A stretch of DNA of 42,827 nucleotides from Tannerellaceae bacterium (GTDB taxonomy: Bacteria; Bacteroidota; Bacteroidia; Bacteroidales; Tannerellaceae): NCBI GenBank assembly GCA_031255855.1, contig JAIRRS010000029.1:1-42827 (forward strand), written 5' to 3'. Shown here piece after piece: positions 17,516 to 25,203 of this stretch. The notes below the pieces were generated by a model. The model saw only the letters and a list, made by a program, of their open reading frames with translations, ran no database searches and had not been told where the DNA came from. The position numbers and the translations under genes were made by a program. Each line of letters opens with the position of its first letter. The first letter of the stretch is position 1.

Positions 17516-18220
17516 ATGGAAGCGATAGTTTTAGCTGGGGGAATGGGAACGCGTTTGCAAAGCGTTGTTTCAGATGTGCCTAAATGCATGGCTCCGGTTG
17601 CAGGTAAACCTTTTCTTTATTATATACTCGCTACATTGGAAAATGCAGGGTTCGAGCATATTATTTTATCGCTCGGCTATAAACACGAGATGATAGAAGA
17701 TTGGTTGGATACACTTTCTTTCTCCATGCGTGTTTCATTCGTCGTAGAGAGAGAACCGCTTGGAACGGGGGGAGCTGTCAGATATGCTTTGTCTCAAGCC
17801 GAAGAAGAAGATGTATTCATACTTAATGGCGATACTTTTTTAGGGGTAAATTATACTGGCATGTTGACGTTACATCAGCAAACAAATGCTTTAGCGACAT
17901 TAGCATTGAAACAGATGGAGAGTTTCGATCGGTATGGTATTGTTGAAACAGATGGAGCATCACATCGAATCATTCGTTTTCTGGAGAAGCAATACTGCGA
18001 ATCCGGATGGATTAATGGTGGTACCTATCTTATAAAAAAAAACACATTGATAACGTTTGATGAAAAATTCTCTTTAGAGAAAGATTTTTTTGAAAAGGAA
18101 GTAGCCAAGTCTGTCCTTTCCGGATTTCTTTCAGATGGTTATTTTATAGATATTGGTATTCCTGAAGATTACGCTCAGGCGCAAGTCGATTTTAAACATG
18201 GAAAATATAAAACGTTATAA
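17516..18220 (+). CDS. hddC: D-glycero-alpha-D-manno-heptose 1-phosphate guanylyltransferase
   Basis: Transfers GMP from GTP to heptose 1-phosphate, giving GDP-D-glycero-alpha-D-manno-heptose. The 234-residue NTP_transferase fold shows the nucleotide loop LAGGMGTRL at residues 6-14, the lysine of VPKCMAPVAGKPF, and LNGDTF with the metal-binding aspartate. The short length without a C-terminal acyltransferase or kinase domain fits HddC rather than the HldE-type adenylyltransferase. Nucleotide preference is inferred from family and pathway context. It overlaps gmhB by 23 bases. Confidence 0.9.
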   Translation: MEAIVLAGGMGTRLQSVVSDVPKCMAPVAGKPFLYYILATLENAGFEHIILSLGYKHEMIEDWLDTLSFSMRVSFVVEREPLGTGGAVRYALSQAEEEDVFILNGDTFLGVNYTGMLTLHQQTNALATLALKQMESFDRYGIVETDGASHRIIRFLEKQYCESGWINGGTYLIKKNTLITFDEKFSLEKDFFEKEVAKSVLSGFLSDGYFIDIGIPEDYAQAQVDFKHGKYKTL

Positions 18221-18746
18221 CACATTGTTTTTAGACCGGGATGGCGTAATTAATATACAACGTAAAGAAGACTATGTTAAATCAATTGAGGAATTTATTT
18301 TTATTGAAGGTGTGTTCGAAGCATTATCCATTCTGTCTGCCCAATTTGCACATATAGTTATTGTAACGAACCAACGAGGTGTAGGAAAGGGGGTGATGAG
18401 TTTGCAACAATTAGAGGCTATTCATACCCATATGCAGAATGAAATATCCGCCCGTAACGGGAAAATTGACAAAATTTATTTTTGTACAGATACAGGTGAA
18501 CACAGTTTAAACAGGAAACCAAATATCGGAATGGCACTACAGGCACAGCGAGAGTTCCCGGACATTAATTTTTCCGATAGTATAATGGCAGGAGATAGTT
18601 TATCTGATATGCAGTTTGCCAACAATGCAGGTATTCCTGCTGTATTGATAGGAAATAAATACAAACCGGAAGATATCGAGCCACTTTCTATAAAAGGGCA
18701 CTATCCGGATTTACTTACTTTTGCAAAACAATTTAAAAAAAATTGA
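18198..18746 (+). CDS. gmhB: Heptose 1,7-bisphosphate 7-phosphatase (HAD family)
   Basis: Removes the C7 phosphate from heptose 1,7-bisphosphate. The 182-residue HAD protein has FLDRDGVIN with nucleophile D13 and acid/base D15, the VTNQRGVGKG segment and the MAGDSLSDMQFA metal loop. The Cys-rich zinc loop of enterobacterial GmhB is not present; only one Cys remains before SLNRKPNIG. The ATG at 18198 is chosen because the upstream in-frame ATG (18153) lies deep inside hddC. Known Bacteroides GmhB prefers the alpha anomer, which agrees with the GDP branch of this cluster. The stop is one base before the next gene. Confidence 0.9.
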   Translation: MENIKRYNTLFLDRDGVINIQRKEDYVKSIEEFIFIEGVFEALSILSAQFAHIVIVTNQRGVGKGVMSLQQLEAIHTHMQNEISARNGKIDKIYFCTDTGEHSLNRKPNIGMALQAQREFPDINFSDSIMAGDSLSDMQFANNAGIPAVLIGNKYKPEDIEPLSIKGHYPDLLTFAKQFKKN

Positions 18747-18747
18747 T

Positions 18748-19866
18748 ATGAAGATCGCGATGTTATCTACGTTTTATCCGTTTCGTGGAGGGATAGCACA
18801 ATTTAATGCCAATTTGTACGAAGTATTAAAAAAGAACAATGAAGTATTAGCATATACCTTTAAAAGACAATATCCTGACTTCCTTTTTCCTGGCAAAACA
18901 CAATACATTATTCCTGACGATAATGCACGCCCTGTTGAAAGTATTCCTATTCTTGATACAGCAAATCCGTTTTCATACTTCAATGCTGCAAAAAAAATTA
19001 ACGGAACGAAACCCGATCTCCTTATTATGAAGTATTGGATGTCATATTTTGCACCATCTTTAGGGACAGTCGCCCAAAGGAGTAAGAAGAATGGAACAAA
19101 GGTGATTACAATTCTTGACAATGTAATTCCACACGAACAGAAATTTTTCGACAAGCCTCTAACTACATGGTTCCTGAAGCAAAATAATGGCTTTGTTGCT
19201 ATGAGTGAATCGGTGCAGAATGATTTATCGACTTTGCTTCCTCGAGCGAAATCCATCCTTAAGCCTCACCCATTATATAATCATTTTGGGAATAATATTG
19301 GAATGGCAGAGGCAAGGCAAGCTTTAGAAATAGATTTGAATAAGAAAACGATTTTATTTTTTGGCTTAATACGTGATTATAAAGGCCTGGATTTGTTAAT
19401 TGATGCCATAAGTATGTTGGATGCCGATTATCAATTGATTATTGCCGGAGAATCATATGGTAGTTTTGACAAATATTCTGAACAAATTAAGAATGTTAAT
19501 CATCCGGAACGAATAAAGATATTCAACAGATATATTGGTGACAATGAAGTCCCTTTGTTTTTTTCTGCTGCTGATGTTTGTGTATTACCATACCGTTCGG
19601 CTACACAAAGTGGGATTACATCTATCGCCTATCATTTTGAACTTCCGTTGATTGCAACAAATACCGGAGGTTTGAAAGAAAGTATAGAAAAACCTGGCGT
19701 TGGGTTAATGATTCCAGAAATATCATCTATATCTATCGCAAAAACCATTGAGCGTTTTTACAAAGAAGACCGTTCAATGTTTATTTCCAATATTCAAAAA
19801 GAGAAAAAAGTTCTTAGCTGGGAGCATTTTGCAGAAGCAATTCTATCTTTCGCAAAAGAATTGTAA
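18748..19866 (+). CDS. GT4-family glycosyltransferase
   Basis: A 372-residue GT-B fold enzyme. The N-terminus MKIAMLSTFYPFRGGIAQ has the glycine-rich acceptor loop; the C-terminal half contains KKTILFFGLIRDYKGLDLLIDA, and LPYRSATQSGITSIAYHFELPLIATNTGGL holds the region that binds the nucleotide-sugar. The upstream in-frame ATG at 18721 overlaps gmhB and would add non-family residues, so 18748 is used. The position directly after the GDP-heptose genes suggests it transfers heptose, or another sugar of the same glycan; this is inference. No membrane segment is evident. Confidence 0.88.
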   Translation: MKIAMLSTFYPFRGGIAQFNANLYEVLKKNNEVLAYTFKRQYPDFLFPGKTQYIIPDDNARPVESIPILDTANPFSYFNAAKKINGTKPDLLIMKYWMSYFAPSLGTVAQRSKKNGTKVITILDNVIPHEQKFFDKPLTTWFLKQNNGFVAMSESVQNDLSTLLPRAKSILKPHPLYNHFGNNIGMAEARQALEIDLNKKTILFFGLIRDYKGLDLLIDAISMLDADYQLIIAGESYGSFDKYSEQIKNVNHPERIKIFNRYIGDNEVPLFFSAADVCVLPYRSATQSGITSIAYHFELPLIATNTGGLKESIEKPGVGLMIPEISSISIAKTIERFYKEDRSMFISNIQKEKKVLSWEHFAEAILSFAKEL

Positions 19867-20049
19867 TTTGGAAAGGTTTTCAATAAAGCAGATAATAGCA
19901 GATAGACGTAACTTGCCGATTATCAATATAAAAATCTTACTATCTGATCTAACATTGACAGACGAATATCTGCTTTTCCGAATTATCGTTAATCCAACTC
20001 TTGAGGGAAAAACATTCTCATATCCAGACTTTGAGTAGAATCGAACAAT
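19867..20049. other. Intergenic region between the GT4 gene and the AT-rich minus-strand group
   Basis: No convincing gene. A 10-bp inverted repeat, AAAGCAGATA (19885-19894) against TATCTGCTTT (19967-19976), encloses 72 bases. It could be a weak long-loop terminator but may be chance. Confidence 0.3.
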
Positions 20050-20469
20050 TCAACATCTTCCCCCTTTCGTAACAGCTTTTATTATACCCGGATACTTTTC
20101 TTTGTCTTGCCTTATGCCGTCATCGATTTCGGGAGTGCTGAATTTTACTTTTGAAAGCCAATCCTTTTCTCCATCAGGATGTTCTTTTTCAAGCTCTTCA
20201 GTATAGTTTGCATAATATTGCTCGATATACCAACTACCAAATTCAGTGACGTCCTCTCTAAAAGACATCCATTTCGCGACGTAAGCAATCAACCACAAGG
20301 GCTCTTCTTTTTTCTTTATTGGTGGAAAATCAATACGGCCATCGCCATCTAACATCCCCCAGGAGTCGCCTAAATCAACGATTCCGGTAGTTGTAATGTT
20401 AAAAACGGTACCGATAGCTTGCTTATCCGACCACTCTTTCCATTTACCCGAAAGAGCTAAATTTACCAT
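20050..20469 (-). CDS. Unrecognised protein, probably the C-terminal half of a split gene
   Basis: 139 residues from the first ATG, rich in Trp, Lys and acidic residues, with no signal peptide or membrane helix. The same frame stays open upstream to 20595, and those 42 codons read like normal protein (NLSDHSEYYEKLSEVSIFLS and DTKDELYDHM), yet contain no ATG, GTG or TTG. The true gene therefore starts earlier, uses a rare start such as ATT/ATA, or is the 3' half of the preceding ORF. I do not recognise a family. It is AT-rich and adjacent to a WYL regulator. Confidence 0.55.
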   Translation of the reverse strand: MVNLALSGKWKEWSDKQAIGTVFNITTTGIVDLGDSWGMLDGDGRIDFPPIKKKEEPLWLIAYVAKWMSFREDVTEFGSWYIEQYYANYTEELEKEHPDGEKDWLSKVKFSTPEIDDGIRQDKEKYPGIIKAVTKGGRC

Positions 20470-20600
20470 GTGATCATATAATTCATCTTTCGTATCTGAT
20501 AAAAAAATGCTTACCTCGGAGAGCTTTTCGTAATACTCCGAATGATCTGATAAATTAATTATTTTGCTAATTATATGTTCTGGGTTTTTATTATTTTAAT
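20470..20600 (-). other. Frame junction between two unrecognised ORFs (likely one-base frameshift)
   Basis: The upstream ORF stops at 20593-20591 immediately after an A4 tract (20597-20594 read on the minus strand). Removing one A from that tract joins its frame (…RKLLEL) to the downstream frame (NNKNPEHIISK…), giving one continuous protein of about 392 residues. This could be a real mutation, a sequencing error or a programmed shift. Confidence 0.6.
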
Positions 20601-21229
20601 TCAAGCAACTTTCTTTTGAAATATTCTTCATCAATTTCTCTTATTGATTTCGCATTAGATTTAGACAAGGTTGCCATTTTCCTTATTAAGGGATTATAAT
20701 ATTTTTGTATATCTTTAATGGCATCTGTAGTAGTTACTTGGTCTTTTTTGGTAACAATTTCTAAATTTATTAATATCCTTCTATCTAAAATAGGAATCAA
20801 GTCAGAAAAATAAGCATTTAAAAGAGCTGATAAATAGGACACACTGAATCCATCAATCTTAGTATCGGAAGATATTTTTGTCAAATTACAACATTCATCA
20901 ACAACTTTAGTCAGGGTTTCCAATTCCGCTTTCGCTTCCGTTTCCGTTTCCGCTAAATCAGACAATTTACTGTTTTTAAACGCATCTTCAATCTCTTTCA
21001 ACTTTTCAGAATAAGCTTTCAACTTATCATTTACACTTTTTTCCTCTTCATGAATAGAAGCATTTCCTCCTTTAAAGTTTGAAATATACAGTAAATCAAT
21101 CAAGGTCAACTTAAATTTATCGTCCTTGCGCTTTATATAATCCTGATAATTCTTATAGCTAACGTCAGCCTTTTTCCATGTCGTTTCCGCTCTTTTGTCT
21201 ATTTCCACACTTTTGTCTACGTTTTCCAT
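20591..21229 (-). CDS. Unrecognised helical protein downstream of a WYL regulator
   Basis: 212 residues, highly charged and AT-rich, with a predicted coiled coil in the middle (about 70-115, Lys/Glu/Ala heptad-like) and no membrane segment. The C-terminal third has an LLNAYFSDLIPILDRRI segment and a later SIREIDEEYFKRK. This recalls the P-x-L-x-P-I-x-D-x-R and SxRxID pattern of some uncharacterised helical (HhH-like) proteins; that is a weak resemblance only. It starts 21 bases after the WYL gene, so the two should be co-transcribed. Its end appears frameshifted relative to the next ORF. No function is assigned. Confidence 0.6.
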   Translation of the reverse strand: MENVDKSVEIDKRAETTWKKADVSYKNYQDYIKRKDDKFKLTLIDLLYISNFKGGNASIHEEEKSVNDKLKAYSEKLKEIEDAFKNSKLSDLAETETEAKAELETLTKVVDECCNLTKISSDTKIDGFSVSYLSALLNAYFSDLIPILDRRILINLEIVTKKDQVTTTDAIKDIQKYYNPLIRKMATLSKSNAKSIREIDEEYFKRKLLELK

Positions 21230-21250
21230 AATTTTGTTATTTTTTATTTG

Positions 21251-22153
21251 TTAGTGTATATTACTTTTTTCATACAGGGCTGACATGTTCCGGATTTCTT
21301 CCCGGATTTGGTCGGCGAACCATTGGGGATGGACGACTTTTAGTTGTGAACCATACCCCAGAATCAAACGCTGAAGTTCGCGGTTGGGTATTAAATAATA
21401 GGAGAAGACGACTTCTTTCTCCGTTTCCTGTTCTATTTTCTGCGAAAAGTGGAGGGGAGTACCCTTCAAATATCTGGATAAGAGCGGTGAAGCAGCTAAT
21501 TTAACCATTACGGGTTTCTCTATATCGTAAACCAATCCAATCAGATTGTCGAACAAATTGCAGATACGATCCTGTTCGGTCTTTTGGAATGTTTCGGAAG
21601 TGACGGACACATGGCTGATACGGTCTAAACCGAAAATGCGGACAGCCCCGGAATCGCTGAATATGCCTACCACATACCATTTGGCGTTGTATTCTTTCAA
21701 CAGGTATGGCTCTATGGTGTGCCGGGAAATTCTGTCTTTCGTGTAGTTCTCGTGGTCGAAAGCGATGACTTTGGACTGCACGATTGCCGAATAAATGGGT
21801 TCAAGGTTTGCGCTGCCCTTCGGATTATTGGATTCAAACGCCAGGTACGAAAGGGCTTTGTTCTTTCCTTTTATGCAGTTCAGCAACAGCTCGGATGAGT
21901 TGAAGAGATGGATGAAGCGCAGTAAGGCGTCTAATCCTATACTCTCTTCCTTGTTGATGGAATACAGATGCGTTGCGCGGTCGCAGCTTATTTCCACGCC
22001 GAAGGTATAGCGTAATTCCTGGATATGACGTTCTATTGTGCGGTCTGAAACCTCTCCATATTCCCGCAGGCATTCTTTCATCTCCTGAAAAGAAACAGAT
22101 TTCCGGCCTTCCAACAGGTCGATGAGCAGCGAATATTTCCGGATGCTTTTCAT
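21251..22153 (-). CDS. WYL-domain transcriptional regulator
   Basis: A 300-residue DNA-binding regulator. The N-terminal helix-turn-helix covers about residues 1-65 (SFQEMKECLREYGEVSDRTIERHIQELRYTFG), the WYL domain about 110-190 (HTIEPYLLKEYNAKWYVVGI, with IFGLDRI), and the C-terminal WCX-like part ends near 295. WYL regulators bind nucleotides or nucleic acids and often control phage-defence or DNA-repair genes. The gene is the second ORF after a 23-codon leader, with which it overlaps by one base, and it precedes the unrecognised split gene. It is divergent from cysS, with a palindrome between them (22312-22329). Confidence 0.88.
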   Translation of the reverse strand: MKSIRKYSLLIDLLEGRKSVSFQEMKECLREYGEVSDRTIERHIQELRYTFGVEISCDRATHLYSINKEESIGLDALLRFIHLFNSSELLLNCIKGKNKALSYLAFESNNPKGSANLEPIYSAIVQSKVIAFDHENYTKDRISRHTIEPYLLKEYNAKWYVVGIFSDSGAVRIFGLDRISHVSVTSETFQKTEQDRICNLFDNLIGLVYDIEKPVMVKLAASPLLSRYLKGTPLHFSQKIEQETEKEVVFSYYLIPNRELQRLILGYGSQLKVVHPQWFADQIREEIRNMSALYEKSNIH

Positions 22154-22224
22154 TAGAGTGTTTCTTTTATCAGGTTATAGATAAAGATCTCTTCCGATAC
22201 GTCCTGTTTTTCTTTTTCGTTCAT
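22153..22224 (-). CDS. Short leader ORF (23 residues) overlapping the WYL gene start
   Basis: ATG at 22224-22222, with the stop sharing one base with the WYL start codon (TAATG). The peptide is charged (MNEKEKQDVSEEIFIYNLIK, then ETL). Given the tight coupling it may set the translation level of the regulator; whether the peptide itself has a role is unknown. A longer in-frame version to 22362 would cross the predicted promoter and is less likely. Confidence 0.4.
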   Translation of the reverse strand: MNEKEKQDVSEEIFIYNLIKETL

Positions 22225-22256
22225 AGTAGATGAAGATATTAAATGATTATTCGACA

Positions 22257-22264
22257 CAAAAATA
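22257..22264 (-). promoter_or_regulatory. -7 box for the WYL gene group
   Basis: TATTTTTG on the minus strand fits TAnnTTTG, 33 bases upstream of the leader ORF. TTTG at 22282-22279 is only 14 bases further away, shorter than usual, so the promoter call is tentative. Confidence 0.4.
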
Positions 22265-22311
22265 AAACCTTTCACCGCCAAAACTTGTCGGAAACCTACA
22301 AAAAAACATTC

Positions 22312-22329
22312 ACATGTTTCCAAACATGT
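22312..22329. promoter_or_regulatory. 18-bp palindrome between divergent WYL and cysS genes
   Basis: ACATGTTT-CC-AAACATGT is a perfect hyphenated dyad with 8-bp arms. It lies upstream of the -7 boxes of both divergent genes (22257-22264 and 22403-22410), a natural place for an operator, perhaps of the WYL regulator itself. Confidence 0.5.
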
Positions 22330-22402
22330 ATCTATACCGTCTGCATTGTTCTCGGTTGGCACAGCAGTTAAAACGGAATCGGTAAAATTATAAATAAATT
22401 TC

Positions 22403-22410
22403 TATCTTTG
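22403..22410 (+). promoter_or_regulatory. -7 box for cysS
   Basis: TATCTTTG fits TAnnTTTG and lies 25 bases before the cysS start. A -33 TTTG is not obvious. Confidence 0.5.
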
Positions 22411-22435
22411 CCATACTCAACAAAATAGTCATGTT

Positions 22436-23908
22436 ATGAAACATCCTTTGCATATATATAATACGCTAACAAGAACGAAAGAACAGTTTATACCATTACA
22501 CGAACGGCATGTAGGCATGTACGTTTGTGGGCCTACGGTTTATGGCGATGCACACTTGGGGCATGCGCGTCCGGCTATAACGTTTGACTTACTATTCCGT
22601 TATCTTAAACATCTGGGCTATAAGGTGCGTTACGTTCGTAATATCACGGATGTGGGACATCTTGAGCATGACGCAGATGAAGGGGAAGACAAAATAGCCA
22701 AAAAAGCGCGTTTGGAACAACTTGAGCCTATGGAAGTCGTGCAGTTTTACCTGAACCGTTACCGTAAGGCGATGGATGCGTTGAATGTACAACCTCCAAG
22801 TATTGAGCCTCATGCTTCGGGACATATCATCGAACAAATCGAACTGGTAAAGGAAATATTGAACAACGGATATGCTTACGAAAGCGAAGGTTCCGTTTAT
22901 TTTGATGTGGAAAAATACAATAAAAAACATAAGTATGGCATCCTTTCCGGTCGAAATGTAGAAGACATGATGAACACGACTCGAGAACTGGAGGGACAAG
23001 AGGAGAAACATAATCCGGTAGATTTCGCTCTTTGGAAAAGTGCTCAACCTGAACATATCATGCGGTGGCCGTCTCCGTGGAGCAACGGTTTTCCCGGCTG
23101 GCATTGCGAATGTACAGCCATGGGACGCAAATATCTTGGGAAGCATTTTGATATCCATGGAGGAGGAATGGATTTGATATTCCCCCACCATGAATGTGAA
23201 ATAGCCCAGGCAGTCGCTTCACAAGATGATGACATGGTTCATTACTGGATGCACAACAATATGATTACCATAAACGGGCAGAAGATGGGTAAGTCATTAG
23301 GCAACTTCATCACCCTTGATGAATTTTTTACAGGAAACCACGCGATGCTTACTCAGGCATATTCGCCTATGACTATCCGTTTCTTTATCCTTCAAGCCCA
23401 TTATCGCAGCACGGTCGATTTTAGCAATGAGGCCTTGCAAGCTTCGGAAAAAGGGCTTTCACGGTTAATGGATTCCTATCGTCATTTGCTGAAACTCCAA
23501 CCTTCTGCAACTTCCTCCGTAGAAGTAAAAGAAATACGGGCCAAATGTTACGAAGCATTGAACGACGATTTGAATTCGCCGGTTACAATAGCGTATTTAT
23601 TTGATGCTTGCCGGACTATCAACACCGTTAAGGATGGTAATGGAACGCTGTCTGCCGAAGATATACAGGAGTTGAAAGACGTATACCAGCTTTTTTTAGT
23701 TGATATTTTGGGGATGAAAGACGAAACCTCAGGTGATGGGAGAAACCACGAAGCATTTGGCAAAGCGATGGATTTACTACTCAACATCCGCCAGGAGGCT
23801 AAAGCCAACAAAGACTGGGCGACATCTGATAAAATTCGGGACGAACTGACGGCTATCGGCTTCGAAATAAAAGACGCCAAAAACGGAACAGAGTGGAAAA
23901 TAAACTAA
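22436..23908 (+). CDS. cysS: Cysteinyl-tRNA synthetase
   Basis: Charges tRNA-Cys with cysteine. The 490 residues fit the family. C31 (MYVCGPTVY) and C224 ([10 protein letters not shown]), with the histidines and glutamate of FPHHECE (249-255), form the zinc site that selects cysteine. The class I signatures are present as HLGH (40-43) and KMGKS (283-287), the latter with Gly in place of the usual Ser. It is followed 7 bases later by a thioesterase gene on the same strand. Confidence 0.97.
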   Translation: MKHPLHIYNTLTRTKEQFIPLHERHVGMYVCGPTVYGDAHLGHARPAITFDLLFRYLKHLGYKVRYVRNITDVGHLEHDADEGEDKIAKKARLEQLEPMEVVQFYLNRYRKAMDALNVQPPSIEPHASGHIIEQIELVKEILNNGYAYESEGSVYFDVEKYNKKHKYGILSGRNVEDMMNTTRELEGQEEKHNPVDFALWKSAQPEHIMRWPSPWSNGFPGWHCECTAMGRKYLGKHFDIHGGGMDLIFPHHECEIAQAVASQDDDMVHYWMHNNMITINGQKMGKSLGNFITLDEFFTGNHAMLTQAYSPMTIRFFILQAHYRSTVDFSNEALQASEKGLSRLMDSYRHLLKLQPSATSSVEVKEIRAKCYEALNDDLNSPVTIAYLFDACRTINTVKDGNGTLSAEDIQELKDVYQLFLVDILGMKDETSGDGRNHEAFGKAMDLLLNIRQEAKANKDWATSDKIRDELTAIGFEIKDAKNGTEWKIN

Positions 23909-23915
23909 CATAAAA

Positions 23916-24320
23916 GTGACAATACAAGAATTTTTACAAGGAGACGCTTTTGCCGTCAACGCAGGTGTGGAGTTATTGGAAATAGGCAATGGCTATGCGA
24001 AAGCCCGTATGGAAATCAGACCGGTGCACTTGAATGGCGGTGGCGTTTGCCAAGGTGGAGCCATTTTTACGCTGGCCGACCTTGCGTTTGCTGCGGCTGT
24101 CAACAGTCATGCCCGTCTTACGTTTTCTATTAATTCGTCCATCAATTTCTTTAAATCAGAAAAACAAGGCTTCCTGTATGCCGAAGCAAAAGAAGTTTTC
24201 AGCCACAAGCGATTAGCCAATTGTGAAATCAACATCACGAACGAAGCGGGCGAATTAATCGCCACTTTCAACGGTACCGGCTACAGGAAAGATACCGAAC
24301 TGCCGTTTGAAGCGTTATAA
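23916..24320 (+). CDS. Hotdog-fold acyl-CoA thioesterase (PaaI-like)
   Basis: 134 residues starting with GTG at 23916. The 4HBT hotdog fold is seen in RPVHLNGGGVCQGGAIFTLADLAFAAAVN, where the HxNxxGxxxGG-like turn and following helix carry the catalytic groups, and in the FFKSEKQGFLYAEAKEVFSHKR strands. It would hydrolyse a small or aromatic acyl-CoA; the substrate is not readable. Seven bases from cysS, probably one transcript. It converges with the DUF3108 gene with only 7 bases between the stops. Confidence 0.85.
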   Translation: MTIQEFLQGDAFAVNAGVELLEIGNGYAKARMEIRPVHLNGGGVCQGGAIFTLADLAFAAAVNSHARLTFSINSSINFFKSEKQGFLYAEAKEVFSHKRLANCEINITNEAGELIATFNGTGYRKDTELPFEAL

Positions 24321-24327
24321 TTACCTC

Positions 24328-25203
24328 TTACTTCTTAGGCAAATCAATCCTGCACCTAAGGGGATGACGTAGTTTTTCCGAGGATTTATAGTGTGTTTCC
24401 ATAGCTCCTATTTTTAGTTTGGCGCGAATTTTTATGGGGACATGATTGTCGTCGTCGCCAATCCAGATTTCCATGGCTGCTTTGCTTTCGGTAAAGGCAT
24501 CATCATAAATATCAATTATAAACAGACGAGTGCGGAACTTTGTATTGTCGCGTTCGATGATTCGTTGCCCTTCATACCGGTAGTTTACTTTAATCAGGCT
24601 CTCCCCCATTCCTACTTGAAGCGGATACTGATACCCAACAGTGATTTTTTCCCAGTCAAACATACGGGCATACATAAGCGCGCCTAACAAATCCAACACA
24701 CATCCTCCACCGGAAAAAACAGTGTCGGCTCTTACCCTGTTCAGATTCTTACGAACGGCATGAATGAAAGTCTCATGGTCGCTGTACGTATAGTTTAAGT
24801 CGTCCATTTCGTAATACCCCCCTTCGCTCGTCCTTTTGCCACTGTAAATCAAACGGGGATTTTCTTTTGTCATGTAATTCTGCATGGTATCGCGTATACT
24901 GAAAAATTTGTCTACCATGCCCGACGTGTTGATCAATATGTAGGTATTCCAGGCAGGAGTTCCTTTATATGTTGTTTCCTTGATTGTCATGGAAGCGGTT
25001 CCGGCCTTAGGCATCATTACACCCCATTTGAAATACACATCATATATGATTTGTTCGCCATTGACAAATATATCTTTGTCAAGGCATTGTGCCTGCATTC
25101 CTGTAAAAGTCGCCAAGCAGATAATAAGTAGAATTAGGCTTCGTTTAAAACGGCATTCCCATACTGCGGCCAGGGTTATTACCTGATGTTTGTCTTCCTT
25201 CAT
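24328..25203 (-). CDS. DUF3108 secreted protein
   Basis: 291 residues. The hydrophobic run RSLILLIICLATF ending TGMQAQC looks like a signal peptide beginning near residue 19, after an unusually long leader. The mature part has DUF3108 features: GEQIIYDVYFKWGVMMPKAG, then SGMVDKFFSIRDTMQNYM and GYYEMDDLNYTYSDH. Family members are predicted periplasmic beta-rich proteins without known function. The start overlaps the end of the upstream lipoprotein gene by 59 bases, which implies co-translation. No better start codon lies nearer the signal core. Confidence 0.8.
   Translation of the reverse strand: MKEDKHQVITLAAVWECRFKRSLILLIICLATFTGMQAQCLDKDIFVNGEQIIYDVYFKWGVMMPKAGTASMTIKETTYKGTPAWNTYILINTSGMVDKFFSIRDTMQNYMTKENPRLIYSGKRTSEGGYYEMDDLNYTYSDHETFIHAVRKNLNRVRADTVFSGGGCVLDLLGALMYARMFDWEKITVGYQYPLQVGMGESLIKVNYRYEGQRIIERDNTKFRTRLFIIDIYDDAFTESKAAMEIWIGDDDNHVPIKIRAKLKIGAMETHYKSSEKLRHPLRCRIDLPKK

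Noticed and set aside
19748..20038. 96-codon ORF overlapping the end of the GT4 gene
   Set aside because: The first part is an out-of-frame copy of the GT4 gene and the rest has no protein-like pattern.
22592..23191. 199-codon minus-strand ORF inside cysS
   Set aside because: It lies fully within a clear cysteinyl-tRNA synthetase gene and its translation shows no domain pattern.
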